Notes under the pieces: generated by a model
Seen by the model: the letters and a program-made list of their open reading frames with translations, nothing else
Told to the model about the DNA's origin: nothing
Databases searched by the model: none
Made by a program: the position numbers and the translations under genes
From: Pipra filicauda
Lineage: Eukaryota > Chordata > Aves > Passeriformes > Pipridae
Length of the DNA: 64,000 nt
Reading direction: 5' to 3'
Assembly: GCF_003945595.2 (NCBI RefSeq)
Contig: NW_024104443.1
Coordinates: 1,736,001-1,800,000 of the forward strand
Shown here: one piece after another, positions 37,360 to 50,885 of the stretch
How positions within the stretch are numbered: the first letter of the stretch is position 1
Layout: every line of letters starts with the position of its first letter

Positions 37360-37474
37360 CACACATAAATAATATCCAGCTGTATATTATAAATATAGTA
37401 TACATAAACACACATAAGCACACCTAAATAATACACAGCTGTATATTATAAATGTAATATAACTATGCATAAAT
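37360..37474. repeat. 59-bp tandem duplication
   Basis: Two units with period 59 share CAGCTGTATATTATAAAT and flanking CACAC.TAAATAAT words. They are diverged at several positions. Confidence 0.75.
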
Positions 37475-40400
37475 TATATACAGCAAAGTATTTTAATTAC
37501 TGCCCGTGGTTCTACTACCAAATCTATGCAAATTTGGCTTTTACTTGGCTCCAGTCCCACTTCAAACATATGGACTGGGTAGTCCTAGAAGGTTTTCACA
37601 GAAGAAGCATTAATAGCAGAATGCTAACACAGCTAGCTTCCTTTTTTCAGACATTGTTTATTCGCGCAAATATCTTCACTACAAACACATTTTCTGATTC
37701 TGCAGTGCTGGAGGGAGGGGACCACGGTGCACAAACTTCTGGAATGACCATCACCATTCATCTCTTTGAGAAAAGGCAGTGAGGGGAAAAGCAGTAGCAC
37801 AGCTGTGTTCTCAGCAGATGATTCTGTTTGTCACAGCTACACAAACCTTTTTCCCTTAAGGGCCTGAAACATACCCCATTTTTCTAAGTCTATGCATCCC
37901 TTTAATTAGTGGTCTTGACAGAACATCTTCTCCCTGGGTAACAACCCCCATAAAAAATGGGGATTAGCTACAAAAATGACCATCAGAAAGAGTCATGACT
38001 TTACTACCATTTCTAAAATATAGCCACCACTTCTTTATTGTTCAGCTGGCATGAGAGTGTGCCAAAGGTCAGATAAATGCTTCAGAAAACCAAATACTCA
38101 TTCTTTAAAATTCCTCATTCCACTCCACTGTCTTGCAGTACCTTTAACACTTCCATTTCAAGGAGCACACTCAGTCTACACTGCCTCCAGATCGCAAAGA
38201 GGTCTGTGACATGCGTATACCTAATTAATTCTTGAGTCAGAAATTTATTTCAAGAAGGGCCTTTCCACAGTCACCACACTTTCAGATGCCTCTGGCTTTA
38301 TTATAGCAAAATGAATTAAGAAAATACCTCAGCCTCCTTATGCCACGAGAGTAAATCACTTGCCATTGATGCTCCCAGCCTCAAACTCTACCGCTGTAAG
38401 ACAAAGTTTGGGACAGTGGCCTTTTATAAATGTGTTACTTTTCCAGAAAAGCAACTCCTAACTGACCAGAAAAATGAGGAAAATCTGATTGTGGCTACAA
38501 TCTCTCTCCTATAAGCACAAAATGTCTGACAGAGAGCCATGTAAAAAGGATTTGAATATCTGACAGTTTTCATTCTGAAGTGATTTATGGTTTCACAGGG
38601 TTTTACAACCAGCACATCTTTGCAGTGGGTATTTTAAAGATGGAGTGTGTTATTTCTATGTCTTCCAGTAGCTCCTATATAGCCTTTACACAGAAATATA
38701 AAAGGTCAATTTAGATCAAGGAACCATTAATATTTAATTAAAGCAAGGGAATGCCTTGCAGAACAGCTGGTAGGCAAGCTGAACAAGGCAAGACAGGTTC
38801 ACTACATTAGCTCAGCCAAGACAGACTTCACAGTGAAATGAGCAACTTACACTACTGGTTGTTTTTCAATTGTGGCGCTAACAATGAGCAAATACAGATT
38901 ATGGTGGAAGGTTTACTTTTATTTGAAAATGACTCAAAACAGCCAAATTTATTACAAGACAACAGACATGTTGGATTTGGTCAATTAAAACAAAGGATTT
39001 ATACCATGGATAGCGAAATAAAAGTTACAGTGATGATCTCTGCAAAACAAACAAAAGCAATATATAGAGCTGCAAAATTTTCTCAAATAGGGTTTCATGT
39101 ATAAACAAGAAAAGCCCAGATACAAAAAAAATAGAACCCATTGCCACTGCATCATGTTTTTATTACTGATTTATTTCTTTGTCCTATGCATAATAGATCT
39201 ATGTAGGTATACAGAATGGAAATTAATAATTCTTTGCCATAGTACAAAACATGTCGAAAATTGCTTTTAGTGATGATTTGTTGTTTAAATGGAACTTCTT
39301 TGGCAGTGTGTAGAAAACAAAAAGTAAACAGATGCAGAGAAAAGACTTTCTTTATAGTATATTGGAAAGACAGAGCATGCTAAGAGAAGCAAGACCTTAA
39401 CTGACCTTCAAGCAAATGACCTTTGTGCTTATCTGCATGTAAAACTATTAAAAGATCCGTCTAATATACTAACTCTCCTTCAGATACAACAGCACAACCC
39501 ACACACAGTTACAATCCTTGTGTTAAATATCAGAATTTCATTAAAAGCATATTCTTTGCTGACACAGAAAAGAGTGCTTCAAGGAAGACAGCTGACTGCA
39601 GATGTACTGTCACATACTAGATAACTTAGAGCAGGATCTGACACTGTTAATAGCAACAACCACCACTACTGAAATAAATTAACCCCACTGAATTACTCCA
39701 TAAGATGGACAAAATAGTTTATGTCCATGCAGAGTCAAATAATGAATCTTACTTGAACCAATCTCCTGGTCTCCTTATATACCAGAAAATTAGAGGAAAT
39801 GACATATTAAATGTCACTACATTATCACATCCCAGGCAAGGACATTAGGAAAAGTCGAAAGTAAGGAAGACATACTCTTGATCACATCAGAAAATACTTA
39901 AGCCAACTGGTTATACTTAAGTCCACAGGTCCCGATGGGGACTCACTCACAGTAAGTGATCGAGACAACTGTTCAGACTGATCTCACCAAAGTGGTAATG
40001 CAGCTGTGAAACAAAGCAAGCCCCTTTTAGATGTGACTATGGTAATCTAGCCTCAAGTGAAATTTCAACTTGCAGTGCAGAACGTGGTCAACAAATGATA
40101 ATTTCTTGACAACTCCCATCCATTCATTAAAAAACAACCACAAAACACCCAACACCCAAAACTTCAAATACAACCAACAACCAGATATTTGGTTGACAAA
40201 GATCTTACCTCAAAAAGGACCTGGTCTAAGTGTCATCTCATTACTAATAACTGAATATTTGCTATTATAATTGAAAAGAGATAATACAATCAAATAATAT
40301 ATACACACATACAGTGTAACTCAAAAACTTTTCCCAAGCAAACTGCTGTGGGTTATATGTAGGTCAATTGCCTTGAAAGGGATGAAAAGATGAAATAAGA

Positions 40401-43400
40401 CACAGATGGAGATCTTCATGATTTGAACATCATCCAAAGAAAAGATTCAGTGCTTAATGAAAACCACAAAAACTACAGGAAGAATGAGCCCTGTTGAGAA
40501 CATACAGGTCCTTAGCACTGACCAACAGAATAAATATCACATACTACAAGAAAACACATTCCGTTCTTTGGAGATATGTGCAAATATTTACAAATCAATG
40601 AAAACTACAGAAAACAAGACCAATTTAGAAAAGCCAGCAATAAGGTAGCAATTATTTTGAATTACTATTTTGAAGACAAAACTAAGGAAGCTGAGAGTTT
40701 CTTTTAAAATCTCCAAAAATGAAAGGGGGAAAAAAATGAAGAAAAAGAAAAAGCTCTCAGAAACATGGGAAATACTTTAGATTATACTCCAGTATTAGTA
40801 TTTGTTGATAAGCAATTGTTCTAAATGTGACTGATGGAAAAAATAAAAGGAACCAAGAAGACTACAAGCACCAAACGCAACAGCTCTAGCATTCTAATCT
40901 TTGTGGGTAGTTTTTATCAAAACAGCACTCCTTCTTCTCATGGACATACAAAGTTTGACAAGACAAGGTCAGCTTACATATCATGATATCTGAACCAAAA
41001 CCAGAAAAATTATCTTTCCCTTAATCTTTCCCCTCCCCCAGCTTTGTTGCCATTATAAGAGCAGAAATACACAAATTTCAAGTTGGAGACTGCCTGACTA
41101 GAGCAAGAGGGAGAAACTGATGGGAGCAAGATTGAGGAAAATGTGGCCTACATTGAACTTTGGTTTAAGAAATAAAAAAACTGATACTGGCTAAACAGAG
41201 ACAGAACAAGACAGAGCAAAAGTCAGCTGGAGTAAAAGCCAACTGGGAGGACAGGGATCTAGGCACATGGAGACAATACATAACAACAATAAAGGTGACT
41301 TTAATCCATGGCTACCCGTTTTTCTGTAACACATATTGTTCCATCAAGATTATCAATAAGTCTTAGTAACTACAGATAGTATCTTCTATCTGAAACTACC
41401 AGCATATCAAGAAACATGAACCCTGAGACACTTTCATATTGTATTTCACAGTGAATACAAATTCTTCGCAAAGTACTTATGTATACCAAATTTATCATTT
41501 ATAGGCTATTTTGTAAATGTATTTTGTACGAACACATCCACTAAATTGATAGTCAAAGCAGAATCTCAATAAAGAGGGTAAAATAGTGTAACTAAATAAT
41601 GAGTACACTATTTATAGCAGCAAAGACCAGCAAATTGCCTGAAGAAGACAGGAAACTGCTCTTATGCAAATAAATATAGTTGGGTTTCAGATTAATTAAA
41701 TCAGCAATCCTTTCGGTTTGCACATTATTTTCAGCAAACACTTCAGCTTATATTAGGAAGTCCCATATGCGCAATATTTTATACAAACTGTCTTCAACAC
41801 TTTGACATTGCTTCTGTATGCGTAAGAAAAATACTTAGTTTGCAGTTTCTGAAGCTTCTTTTTTTGGTCTTTTTGTTGTTGTTAAAGCTTATTTTCCAGT
41901 GTGAATTCATTTTAAAACCCTCTTGATACTACCTCAATTCCTTTACTCCTCACTGTCTTATGGGATCCTGGAAAAAGCAAAGTTGTTAGGTTACGAAGCT
42001 CTAAGTGTTGGGTCTCCTGAAACCAGGAAAATCAAGGGTATGTGCTTGGCCAAGGCCAGCTGTTCAATTTGCATTGTTAGACTCTAAGAGGAGATACTAC
42101 AGAACGCTGAGAACCTCACCTACAGAAAGGTGCATGCAAAAACAACTCTCTCTGGAGGTGTGATGTGGCAGACGTAAAAGCCCCAGTGTACATTTTCTAA
42201 GACGCCTGAGCAACAGTATTGACTTGCAAGCACTTTATTAATATTGCTACACTATGCTCAAGCTTTATTTCACTTTATCTAAGAGCTCTAACACCAGTAT
42301 TGCTGGTCTTACACTGGTAATGTATTTTTTCCAAGTTTCACTTCATGTAATTCAAGTATCAGAGATGGTAATAAAGGAAGTACTTGCAATGAAAATTGAC
42401 TTCCCTAAAGAGACGAGATATTCCAGGCCTGTTAGATCCATTTCCTACCTAGTCACAGTTCTGGATCTAGGGCAAGAGCATTTGAAAAATAAATTAAACC
42501 AAGGAGTGTGAAGGGGATAGGACATGTGACAACAACAAAACCAGCTACTGATAGAAACTACTCTGAAATAAGTAAAAGTATCAAACAAAAAACTAAGTAT
42601 TTGTGTAGAGTATGAAGGTTTAACTATTGTACTAAGATACTTTTTAAACAGAACCTAGAGACTGAGTGACACAGTTCTCTTGGGACATGCTTCATTTAAA
42701 GCCCTGATACTCATTTAAATCACATTAACTTAAAGTTCACACAATCCTGATGAAATACCTGCTCATAACTTGCCACCAGACCTCCCAACTACAGAGCACT
42801 CTAAATCTACAGTAATGGGCTCATCTCCAAGTATTGTACAGCTCACAAGTTTTATATTGACAGCAGCACAATGAAACCTTTTTTTAAAGTATGAGGCTAT
42901 AACCAGTAAAGCCAAAGATTAGTTACATAGAAATATGTATTTATATTGAGACTCTTACAGGGAAGTAACAAAAAAAGTTAATGTTTTGGTCATTTTCCTG
43001 AAGCTCAAGGTTGCAAAATGGAATAAAACAGTCATATAACGAATCCACTGAGAATATTAGCAAGTTTTTTACTACTTTATTATATAAAAAGGGATAGAAT
43101 TGCTGCTAGAAGCTAAGTATTTACTCGCAAGCAGCAAGAACAGGATAAGGACAAATCTCAGTAAAAGCCAGAGTATAGCCTTGGGAAGACCAACAAAGCA
43201 AACATCTCCACAGATCAAAGATCCTCCCCTATGATCAAGCAGTAGTCTAAGACTAAGCACACACATTTAAGAGAAGCTATGTCAGTTCAAAGCAAAATTT
43301 CTAAAACAGATTGTTTCATGCTTACAATTAATTTCTGATACAGTAGCTACTGCAAAAAATAATCACAAGTAATCATCTGAACAGACAACTTCTTGCTACG

Positions 43401-44439
43401 TTAGCTAACCATGAAATACCTTTTCCAGCAGGAAAAAGGATGGTAAAGAAACACAACAATATCAAAACAAGTAATTACTACAATGCACACACAAGACTCA
43501 TAAAGTTATCACAACAGTAGAAGTATAATCCAACAAGTTGATATGACTTTTGTAAGCAGCCAAAAAAACATTCCAAATTCTCTAACACATTGCTAGCTTT
43601 GAAGACTATCAAAAATATAAAATGGAAAAAAAATCCTAAAGTATGCAATTTTATTTCCAGTCTGATTAGATTCAAAAGCCAGCTAAGGCAAGCAAAGGAC
43701 TGAATTGATCAACAATTCACTACACACGCCCATAATTTCCATTCATATGTATCATGACAGCAACAAAAGCATACAAATCAATCTGGTAACATAGCTAACA
43801 GATAATTCTGGTAATATAGATAACAGATATCTGGTAATATATATAACAGATAGATAATACATTATCACCCTCACACATCCTAAGGAATAAAAGGCCAAGT
43901 ATCACACAACACAGAATACTGTTAAAAGATCAACCTCCAAATCAGAAATGAATTTTGAAGACCACATAAAAACAGTAAAGCATGTCTAAAGGCAGGTATG
44001 AAAATATTTATTCTTTGTCACAAGCAAAAAAGAAGATTTGGTAGCTTTTTACTTTGTTCAATTTAATTTCTTCTGAAGATGAAACGGATCACATCAGATG
44101 AAAGCAGTTAAAAAGAAGCAATGTGCACTCGATATCCCGTGAGAGTTAAAAAGCCACTGTCAAACTTTTCAGTACAGGCCACTGCTGCAAGATAATCTGC
44201 CAGTGTGCCCCACACCAACCTGTGCTACATACCAGTGGGTATTATGAAAGAGATATCCCTCCTGCTTGTCAGATGCAGATATATTGTGTATACTCCGTAG
44301 ATACATACTCTGCAACAGAAAACAGCTACAAAAAAGAAATGTTTTTATTTTACTAAATGTTTTTAGAAAAAGCTTTCAAGATAACAGGAGTCAAATATTC
44401 TTCTAGGGTTCATATTATCACTGTAGGAAAATTGGTTAC
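37475..44439 (-). other. PAM: PAM intron 1 segment; no gene recognised
   Basis: AT-rich intronic sequence. 43795-43860 has a short locally repeated CTGGTAATATA word. Open frames of 60-105 codons have intron-like composition and no recognisable domain. Confidence 0.55.
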
Positions 44440-47400
44440 AATTCCTGCTAATTTGGAGCCTCCTTCAAAATGGGTTGTCTTCAAAAGGTACAGGCTGCCC
44501 AGAAGCCACACAGGGATCATCCAGATCACTACAACTATCAGAGGCTGGAGTCATTCAGAAAGTCATTCAGCAGCCCCATCTGGACAGTGAAAATGCCTGA
44601 CAGCTCCCAGAGAATGACGGCTGGTTACTGACTGCCTTACACAGAGATGCAGTGCCCATTGTTATCATTTTGACCCAGCAAGCTGTATTCGAAGAGGTAT
44701 CATCCTGCATGGGATCCAACGAAGGCTTTCTCTGGCATTCCAGCTGCTAACGAACCACAGCAGCAATCCGCACAGTCACACTGGATTCAGCAATCCACTC
44801 TCACAGTACTGCCCCAGAGGTATCCACAAATAGACCCATAGTTTGCCATGGGCTGGAAGCCCAGTGTTTGGAAGACTTCAATACTTCCCCACACTGTAAA
44901 TCACTCAGCTACGTGGATGATGTTATCCGCACCACTGGTCCCATTGAACAAGAAGTAGAAAAAGCACTAAGTAATGTCACTGGGGCAATGCAAAATCATG
45001 GCTGGGAAACTAACCCCAAGAAAATTCAGAGAACTGTCACAGAAGTAAAATGTGAAAGGATAATCTGGCAGGGACTTCACAGAATGATGCCCAAATCAGC
45101 TGAACAAACCATACTTTATAAGGTAGAACTGCAAAGTAGAAACACAGAAAATTATTGGTCTTTGAGGGTTTCACAGGCAATTTATACCATCTTTGGCCCA
45201 GATACGATCATTATATAATATAATAATAAAAAAGGTCAGTTCTTTCCAGAAGAATAGAATTGCCTTTGAATAAGTCAACAAGAATTTTGAGCTTGAAACC
45301 CTGGTATCTGACGACCAAGTGGCTTATTGAAGTCTCTGGTAGCATGAAGATGGGTGGCTGTGGTAGGTTGACCTTGGCTGGACACTGGATACCCAACCAG
45401 CCGTTCTATCACTCCCCTTCCCAGCCAGATAGGGGAGAGAGTAAGGTGGAAAAACAACTCGTGGGTTGGGATAAGGCACTTTATTAAAGCAGAAGCCAGG
45501 CGAAAGCTTGCACATGCAAAAGAAAAGTGAAAGACAACAAGGTTTATTCTCTACTTCCCATGAGCAGCAATGTCCGGCCACTCCTGAGACACAGGGTTTT
45601 GGTACACGTAATGATTCCTCAGCAGGCAGCCATTAGACAATGAATGTCTGCCTTCCTGATCCTTGCCTCAGCTTTTATATCTGAGCTGACGTCATGCAGT
45701 ATGGAATATCCCTTTGGTCAGTTTGGGTCAGCTGGCCTAGTTGTGTCCCCTCCCAGGATCTTGCCCTCAATTGAGGAAGGAATGTTACAGTGCTGATGCT
45801 GTGCTCAGCCATAGCCAAAACACTGGTGTGTTTTCGACACCCTTCTAACTATTAATGCAAAACACAGCACTGTGAGGGCTACTGTGGGGAAATGAACTCC
45901 AGCTCAGCTAGACCCAATACAGTGGCACATACTACTGAGCTTTTGGTTTCAGTTTGCTCCCACCATCACAAAACTACAACAGCTTTGCGCTGCTTATTCA
46001 GTCCTCACTGAAACAGAAAGAATCACTCAGGAGGCCAAGGTAAACTGACAGCACAGTTACCAGATTGACAGCAGGTACTGTGAAATGATTCCAGTCAGTA
46101 AACCAGGAAGGTGCAACAGATCAGCACTGTCAAGTGGAAATAGTACATCTCTACACTTTTATCTCCCAGCCTAACCAATGTAAGTGCCTTACAGGAGAAA
46201 ACAGCACAAATTGTCATGGGTAATGACAGTGGGCCTCCACCTTGGGCACAGCAGGTCCCACCACATGAGCAATTAACCCAAGAGAAGAATGGATACTTCA
46301 CTGATAGGACATCAAGATACCTGGAAGAAAAACTGCAATGGAAAGCAACATCCTTTGAAATGGCTCGGCAAACCTTCCTAACCTGTCAAGGGAAGGGGGT
46401 AGCAGGCAATATGTCCAATTAATGGCTGCAGCTACGGTGCTGGAAGAACCACCAGCTTCTGAAGTCTTTTTGCTGAGTCTTGGGCAGTACATAAAGATCT
46501 CACAGTATGGGCTAGTAAATGACAAGCAGATGACTGGATAATACACGGCAGACCTCTTTAATGGTAGGATTCAGTGTGCAAAACCATTGCTTTCTGTGGT
46601 TGAGACATATAGATGCCTACACAGCACATCATGGTGCGCCAGTGCAGGAATAGAATGCTGTTGCTGATCAGTTAACTAAGGTATGTATTTCTGCAATAAC
46701 CCTCAACGAGGACGTGTCAGCTGAGCGGGCTCATAAGAAGTCAAGTCATTGATAGTTGCTACCTACGAATGGGGACAAAATAACAGACATTCCTTGCTCC
46801 AGAGAGACCATTCAATATGTCTTTTAAGAATAGAAAGCAAGACATCTGCTGCAACAGCCCTGGGGAAAAATAGAGCACTGAGTGGCCACAGGTCACACTT
46901 GACAGACATTATACTGGACCTCTTCCAAAGGGCCAGGGTTTGCAATAAATACTGGTGATGGCAGATACAACTACCTGACTGTATTGCCTACTTCCACTTC
47001 CAACCAGAAGGTCACTAAGAAAGGCCTTCACTTTTTAAGCCAATGGTTAGGTATTCACCCTTGTGTTAAATCAAATAATGGTTGTCATTTCCAGGAGAAA
47101 CGGTCCAGTTGTGGGCTGGTGAAAACCCGGTAACATGAGTTTATCATATATCCCCATCAACCTTGTGGAGCGAGTTTAGTAGAGCGTACTAATGCCTTAC
47201 CAAAAAACAATTGTGAATTCTTCTACCCACTTGCCCTTTGGTGGAATTGGCCAACGGAGCTGGCATGAGCACAGTAAATCTGAATAGCAGGGTGTGAGTC
47301 CAAGGTTACAGTACTTACAAACTATTGTTAGGCTACCACCATACAGCAACATGCATCAGGTTCCTGACTGAAACTGAAGAGAGGTGTGTACTCTGGTACT

Positions 47401-47590
47401 GGAAGGACAATCCTGTTTACAGTGATCCCTGCCAAGATACCAGCCCAGGTGCTGGAAACTACATTCTTGATTTCAGGACACAGCCAACACTCCTTAATAT
47501 GTTCTGCAACATATATTTTGTAAAAAGTTATGTTTTCCATCCATTCAGCAGAAAGCAGATGGGGGCACTCTCCCAGGAACACTAACCCGC
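44440..47590 (+). pseudogene. Decayed ERVL-like endogenous retrovirus pol (RT, RNase H, integrase)
   Basis: Seen in shifting frames: the N-terminal RT region at about 44470-44600; the RT catalytic box Y-V-D-D at 44910-44921, followed by a GWETNPKKIQ-type block typical of ERVL; an RNase H-like stretch from about 46290; a tether with a QLTK-like end near 46670; and an integrase-like region at about 46950-47300. In the integrase the catalytic Asp position reads S-N-N-G, so Asp appears lost. Many stops and frameshifts make it inert. I see no gag or env and no flanking LTR pair. An antisense LTR interrupts it at 45359-45921. The right limit is approximate and a dUTPase was not recognised. Confidence 0.8.
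45359..45921 (-). repeat. Antisense solo LTR inside ERVL pol, perfect 5-bp duplication
   Basis: On the minus strand it starts TGTATTGGGTCTAGCTGAGC (right end 45921) and ends GGTCAACCTACCACA (left end 45359), with TG...CA termini. GTGGC at 45354-45358 is repeated at 45922-45926. It contains AAAGGGATATTCCATACTGC and TGACGTCA. At 563 bp it is complete and resembles an avian ERV LTR. It inserted after the ERVL copy, since pol continues on both sides. Confidence 0.9.
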
Positions 47591-48384
47591 AGTGACCCGC
47601 AGGTAACAGTGATGCTCCAAGTCACACTTGCCCCGCGCACTTCTGGGCACAATGGACACTCAGGTGAGAACTAAAAGGCCACATTTAGTGCTGATCAACA
47701 TCCAAGGATGACAGGAAAGGGAGTCTTGAAAACAGGTGTGTGGGAGAAGATCACCATGCTTTAATGACCCTTGCAGGCATTGCTTTATCTTGCCCTTGCT
47801 ATGTGCTACTGACATCTTACAGAGAAATACAGATTGCTCTCATCAGTAAGAGTAACTCTCTTTCTTTCACGCAAACTGCAATGTTAAAACATCTTTGGCA
47901 TGACAGTTATGAAGATCCATTCCATTCCACAAAAGAAAGACCACAATAACTCACTGCCACTACCAAGCTGTGAAACTTGTGACCTAGGGAAGATATGAAG
48001 GATAATTGTCCTGTCTGAGTAAATTATAAGGGCAATTTCTCATGGGAATTATAAGGTAATTTCACATAAATCACTACATCTTACTTCATGTTATTAAATA
48101 ATAACTTAAGCCCACTTTAGCTTTTGAGATCACATTATAAAGAAAGACATTTTCAGGCCTGCAAAGCTGTCAGCAAAAAGAGCCTCAAGCCATTTCAAGA
48201 GTTGGACCTTTACCACATTGCAGCAGGTGGACTCTGAACCCACAGATAAACTAAGCTTTCTCCTTCCCTATGAATCTCCACAAGAGCCATTTAACACACC
48301 AGTTTTGAGAATGATTATTTTAACTAAATAGACTTAATCACCCAACATGTGCATTTTACACAGTCACTCATAACATTCTCACAG
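47591..48384 (-). other. PAM: PAM intron 1; possible ERVL tail, otherwise nothing
   Basis: The first 100 bp may still be ERV sequence, but I recognised no domain. The rest is plain intron. Confidence 0.45.
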
Positions 48385-48740
48385 ATAAACTGATGAAATA
48401 CAGTCTAGAAAAACAGTTAGGTGGACTGGCTGACCTTCCAGGTTCAAAGGGCTGTACTGATCAGTGGCAGAACTTCAACTGGAGGCCAGACACTAAAGGT
48501 GTATCCCAGGAGTCCATACTGGCTCCAGTCCTGATCAACACCTTCATCAATGACCTGGATGGCAGGGCAGAGTCCATTCTCAGCAAGTTTGCAGATGACA
48601 CCAAAGTAGGAGTGTCCAATACACCAGAGGGTCATTCTGCCATCCAGAGGGACTCAACAGTTCAGCCATGGGAAGCACAAAGTTCTGCATCTGGAAGGGG
48701 CAATCCCATGCACTGGTACGGGCTGGGAGACGACTAGATG
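48385..48740 (+). repeat. CR1 ORF2 fragment (RT domain)
   Basis: One open stretch reads PVLINTFINDLDGRAESI, then [24 protein letters not shown] and, after a shift, a KFCIWKGQSHALVR-type relative of the CR1 HLGRNNPMH block. It is 5' and 3' truncated. Confidence 0.86.
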
Positions 48741-50714
48741 GAAAATAGATTTGCAGCAATTAAAATCTCATAAGTGTTAAATGTAACAAAAGCTTTGTTA
48801 TATAGGAATAGCTTTTATAAGAATAGCTAGGTTCTCTCAAATTAGGTACCACAGAAAGTTCTTCTGAAAGGACTACTCTAAATTAATGTACTCAAAATTG
48901 TGATAAAAATACATTAACACTGCTTCAATAAAAACTTCAGTAAACAAGCAGAAAGCAAAAAGTATTTTAAGTCAGGATAAAAAGGATGCTTTAAAATCCA
49001 CCATAAATCCTTAATCTCTTCCATAATGAGATTGGGATTCTTAGTACCATAAAATCTGGCTCCTTAATTTGAGGTCAGGGTAAAACATGCTTGCAAAAGG
49101 AATTAAAATCAACTGAATTTAACCACTCTGAATACAAATAATCCATGGAAAACTAAAGAATATAGCATAGAAGTCTGCAATATAGCAAAGATTTAAAATG
49201 AACAATAGCTTTTTTTTTCACCTCCTCTTTAATGGACTGCTCTAAGCAGGCAAGGCTGACTTGATCAGTTTTCAAGTTACTTTTCTTCACTCCTGCTTTA
49301 GGGCAGATGAATGAGGTTCAAGGAGAACTCTATTAAGCTGACTTTTAAAGCAAAATAATCACTGCCACTCCAGAAGAGTCCCCAAGCAATAAGCACTGCT
49401 GTTGTTATTGATAAAACACAAACTATAACCACCTTCAGTACATGAACAGGTGTAAAGGTGCAGTTTCACACAGAGTTAACTCAAGTGGGAAGGGGTACAG
49501 GGAAGAATCATAAATGATTCTGTATCTGTTTGTAAAAGAAAAAGCTATGGCTTCCCGAAAAGATGAGGATGAAGAAGGTAAGCACAACTATGCTGGATTA
49601 TGAATGCACGTCAATGAACCTCGTAGAACAAAGCATGCAACTGTTCTCAATAATTTTTAATGTAATCCTTTAAACATCCGTTAAAGACACCAGAAGTAAG
49701 AAATTTACTGCAACACAGGTTAGTTGTTTGACCCATTTCACTCTTGTCTTTCCTGTCTCCTTCTCTCTTTTACCTCACTTCACATTAGCCTGATCTTCAG
49801 TGTTACAGTCTTTCATTTCAGTTTTTTTAGTCAGTGGTTCATATAAGCCCTTTTCCTATTCCAGTTTTCCTCCTTGTGAGCCCACCCCCAAGAGTTCACA
49901 GAATTTCTCCCTCTCCTGGTTGCACACCCCTACCAGGTCATGGTCCCAACAGCATCCACAGACACCACATTTCTCTGCACACTTGCTTGCTTCAGCAGAC
50001 TACCTTCAACTCCACTCCTCTCCACACCAGTTCATCTACTTCTCCTTACGCTCTTTTCTAATCTCAACTTGCAGTCCTCTTATTCTCTTCACAGCAAAGC
50101 AACATCTCAACCTTGATATGGAAGCCTTCACCACCAATATTTAATAACTTGTCAATGTTATAGGCTGTAGACCTCAGAAACTTACTGTGGGAAGCATCAG
50201 CCTTCTAAGTGTACAAGGCTGACCATCATCCTGTAGTTTAGAAATGTACCTTGGCCCTACTGCTACTTAACTTCTATGTTCCGGTGCATTAATTAATTTG
50301 TTTCACTGGAGGTGGTTTAATAAAACTGAATCAAAGACAAAGGGAAATGGAATAGATTTTGAAGCAAAGAATAATGAGAAATACAAAGAAATGAAAAACA
50401 GAGTGGTAGAATAAATGAAATACGAATTTACTTACATTATCTTGGCAAATTACACCATCTTTCCTTGATGAAACAGACAGAAGAGAATGCAATAAAGCTG
50501 GTCAAGGGTGGGGAGAATTCAGTATTTTTTAATCCATACTATAACATGGGAGATTATTAAACATGAGGAAACTGGATTAGAAGATGTGAAAAAAAACCCC
50601 AAACCTCAGTATGAATGGTTAAACAAAGACTACTGCAAACAGCATTGAAAAAAGAGTTAAGTGATAATTTCATTAACTGTGTTTCATAAATATAGCCTTA
50701 GTATTTGCATATCC
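48741..50714 (-). other. PAM: PAM intron 1 segment; no gene recognised
   Basis: AT-rich. 49740-50130 is pyrimidine-rich and yields plus-strand frames of skewed composition. An isolated plus-strand ATG frame runs into a GTAAGC donor-like site at about 49540-49580; see findings. Confidence 0.5.
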
Positions 50715-50885
50715 AAACTTCTCCTGATGCAGCTTCATTCCCCTTCCCCATGTCCTATCACTGGTTCCCAGAGAGAGGAGATCAGCACCATCCCCTCCAC
50801 TGCCTTCCTTGAGGAAGCTGTAGTCTGCAATGGAGTCGCACTCAGCCTTCTCTTCTCCAAGGTGAACCCAACAAGCTCCTAATTT
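50715..50885 (-). repeat. CR1 fragment, antisense
   Basis: GATGCAGCTTCATTCCCCTT, TCCTATCACTGGTTCCCAGA, GAGATCAGCACC and CCTTCTCTTCTCCAAGGTGA follow the order of antisense CR1 ORF2/3' UTR. Both ends are truncated. Confidence 0.75.

Noticed and set aside
49800..50144. 114-codon plus frame
   Set aside because: It sits in pyrimidine-rich sequence and its Ser/Pro/His/Phe content follows from that.
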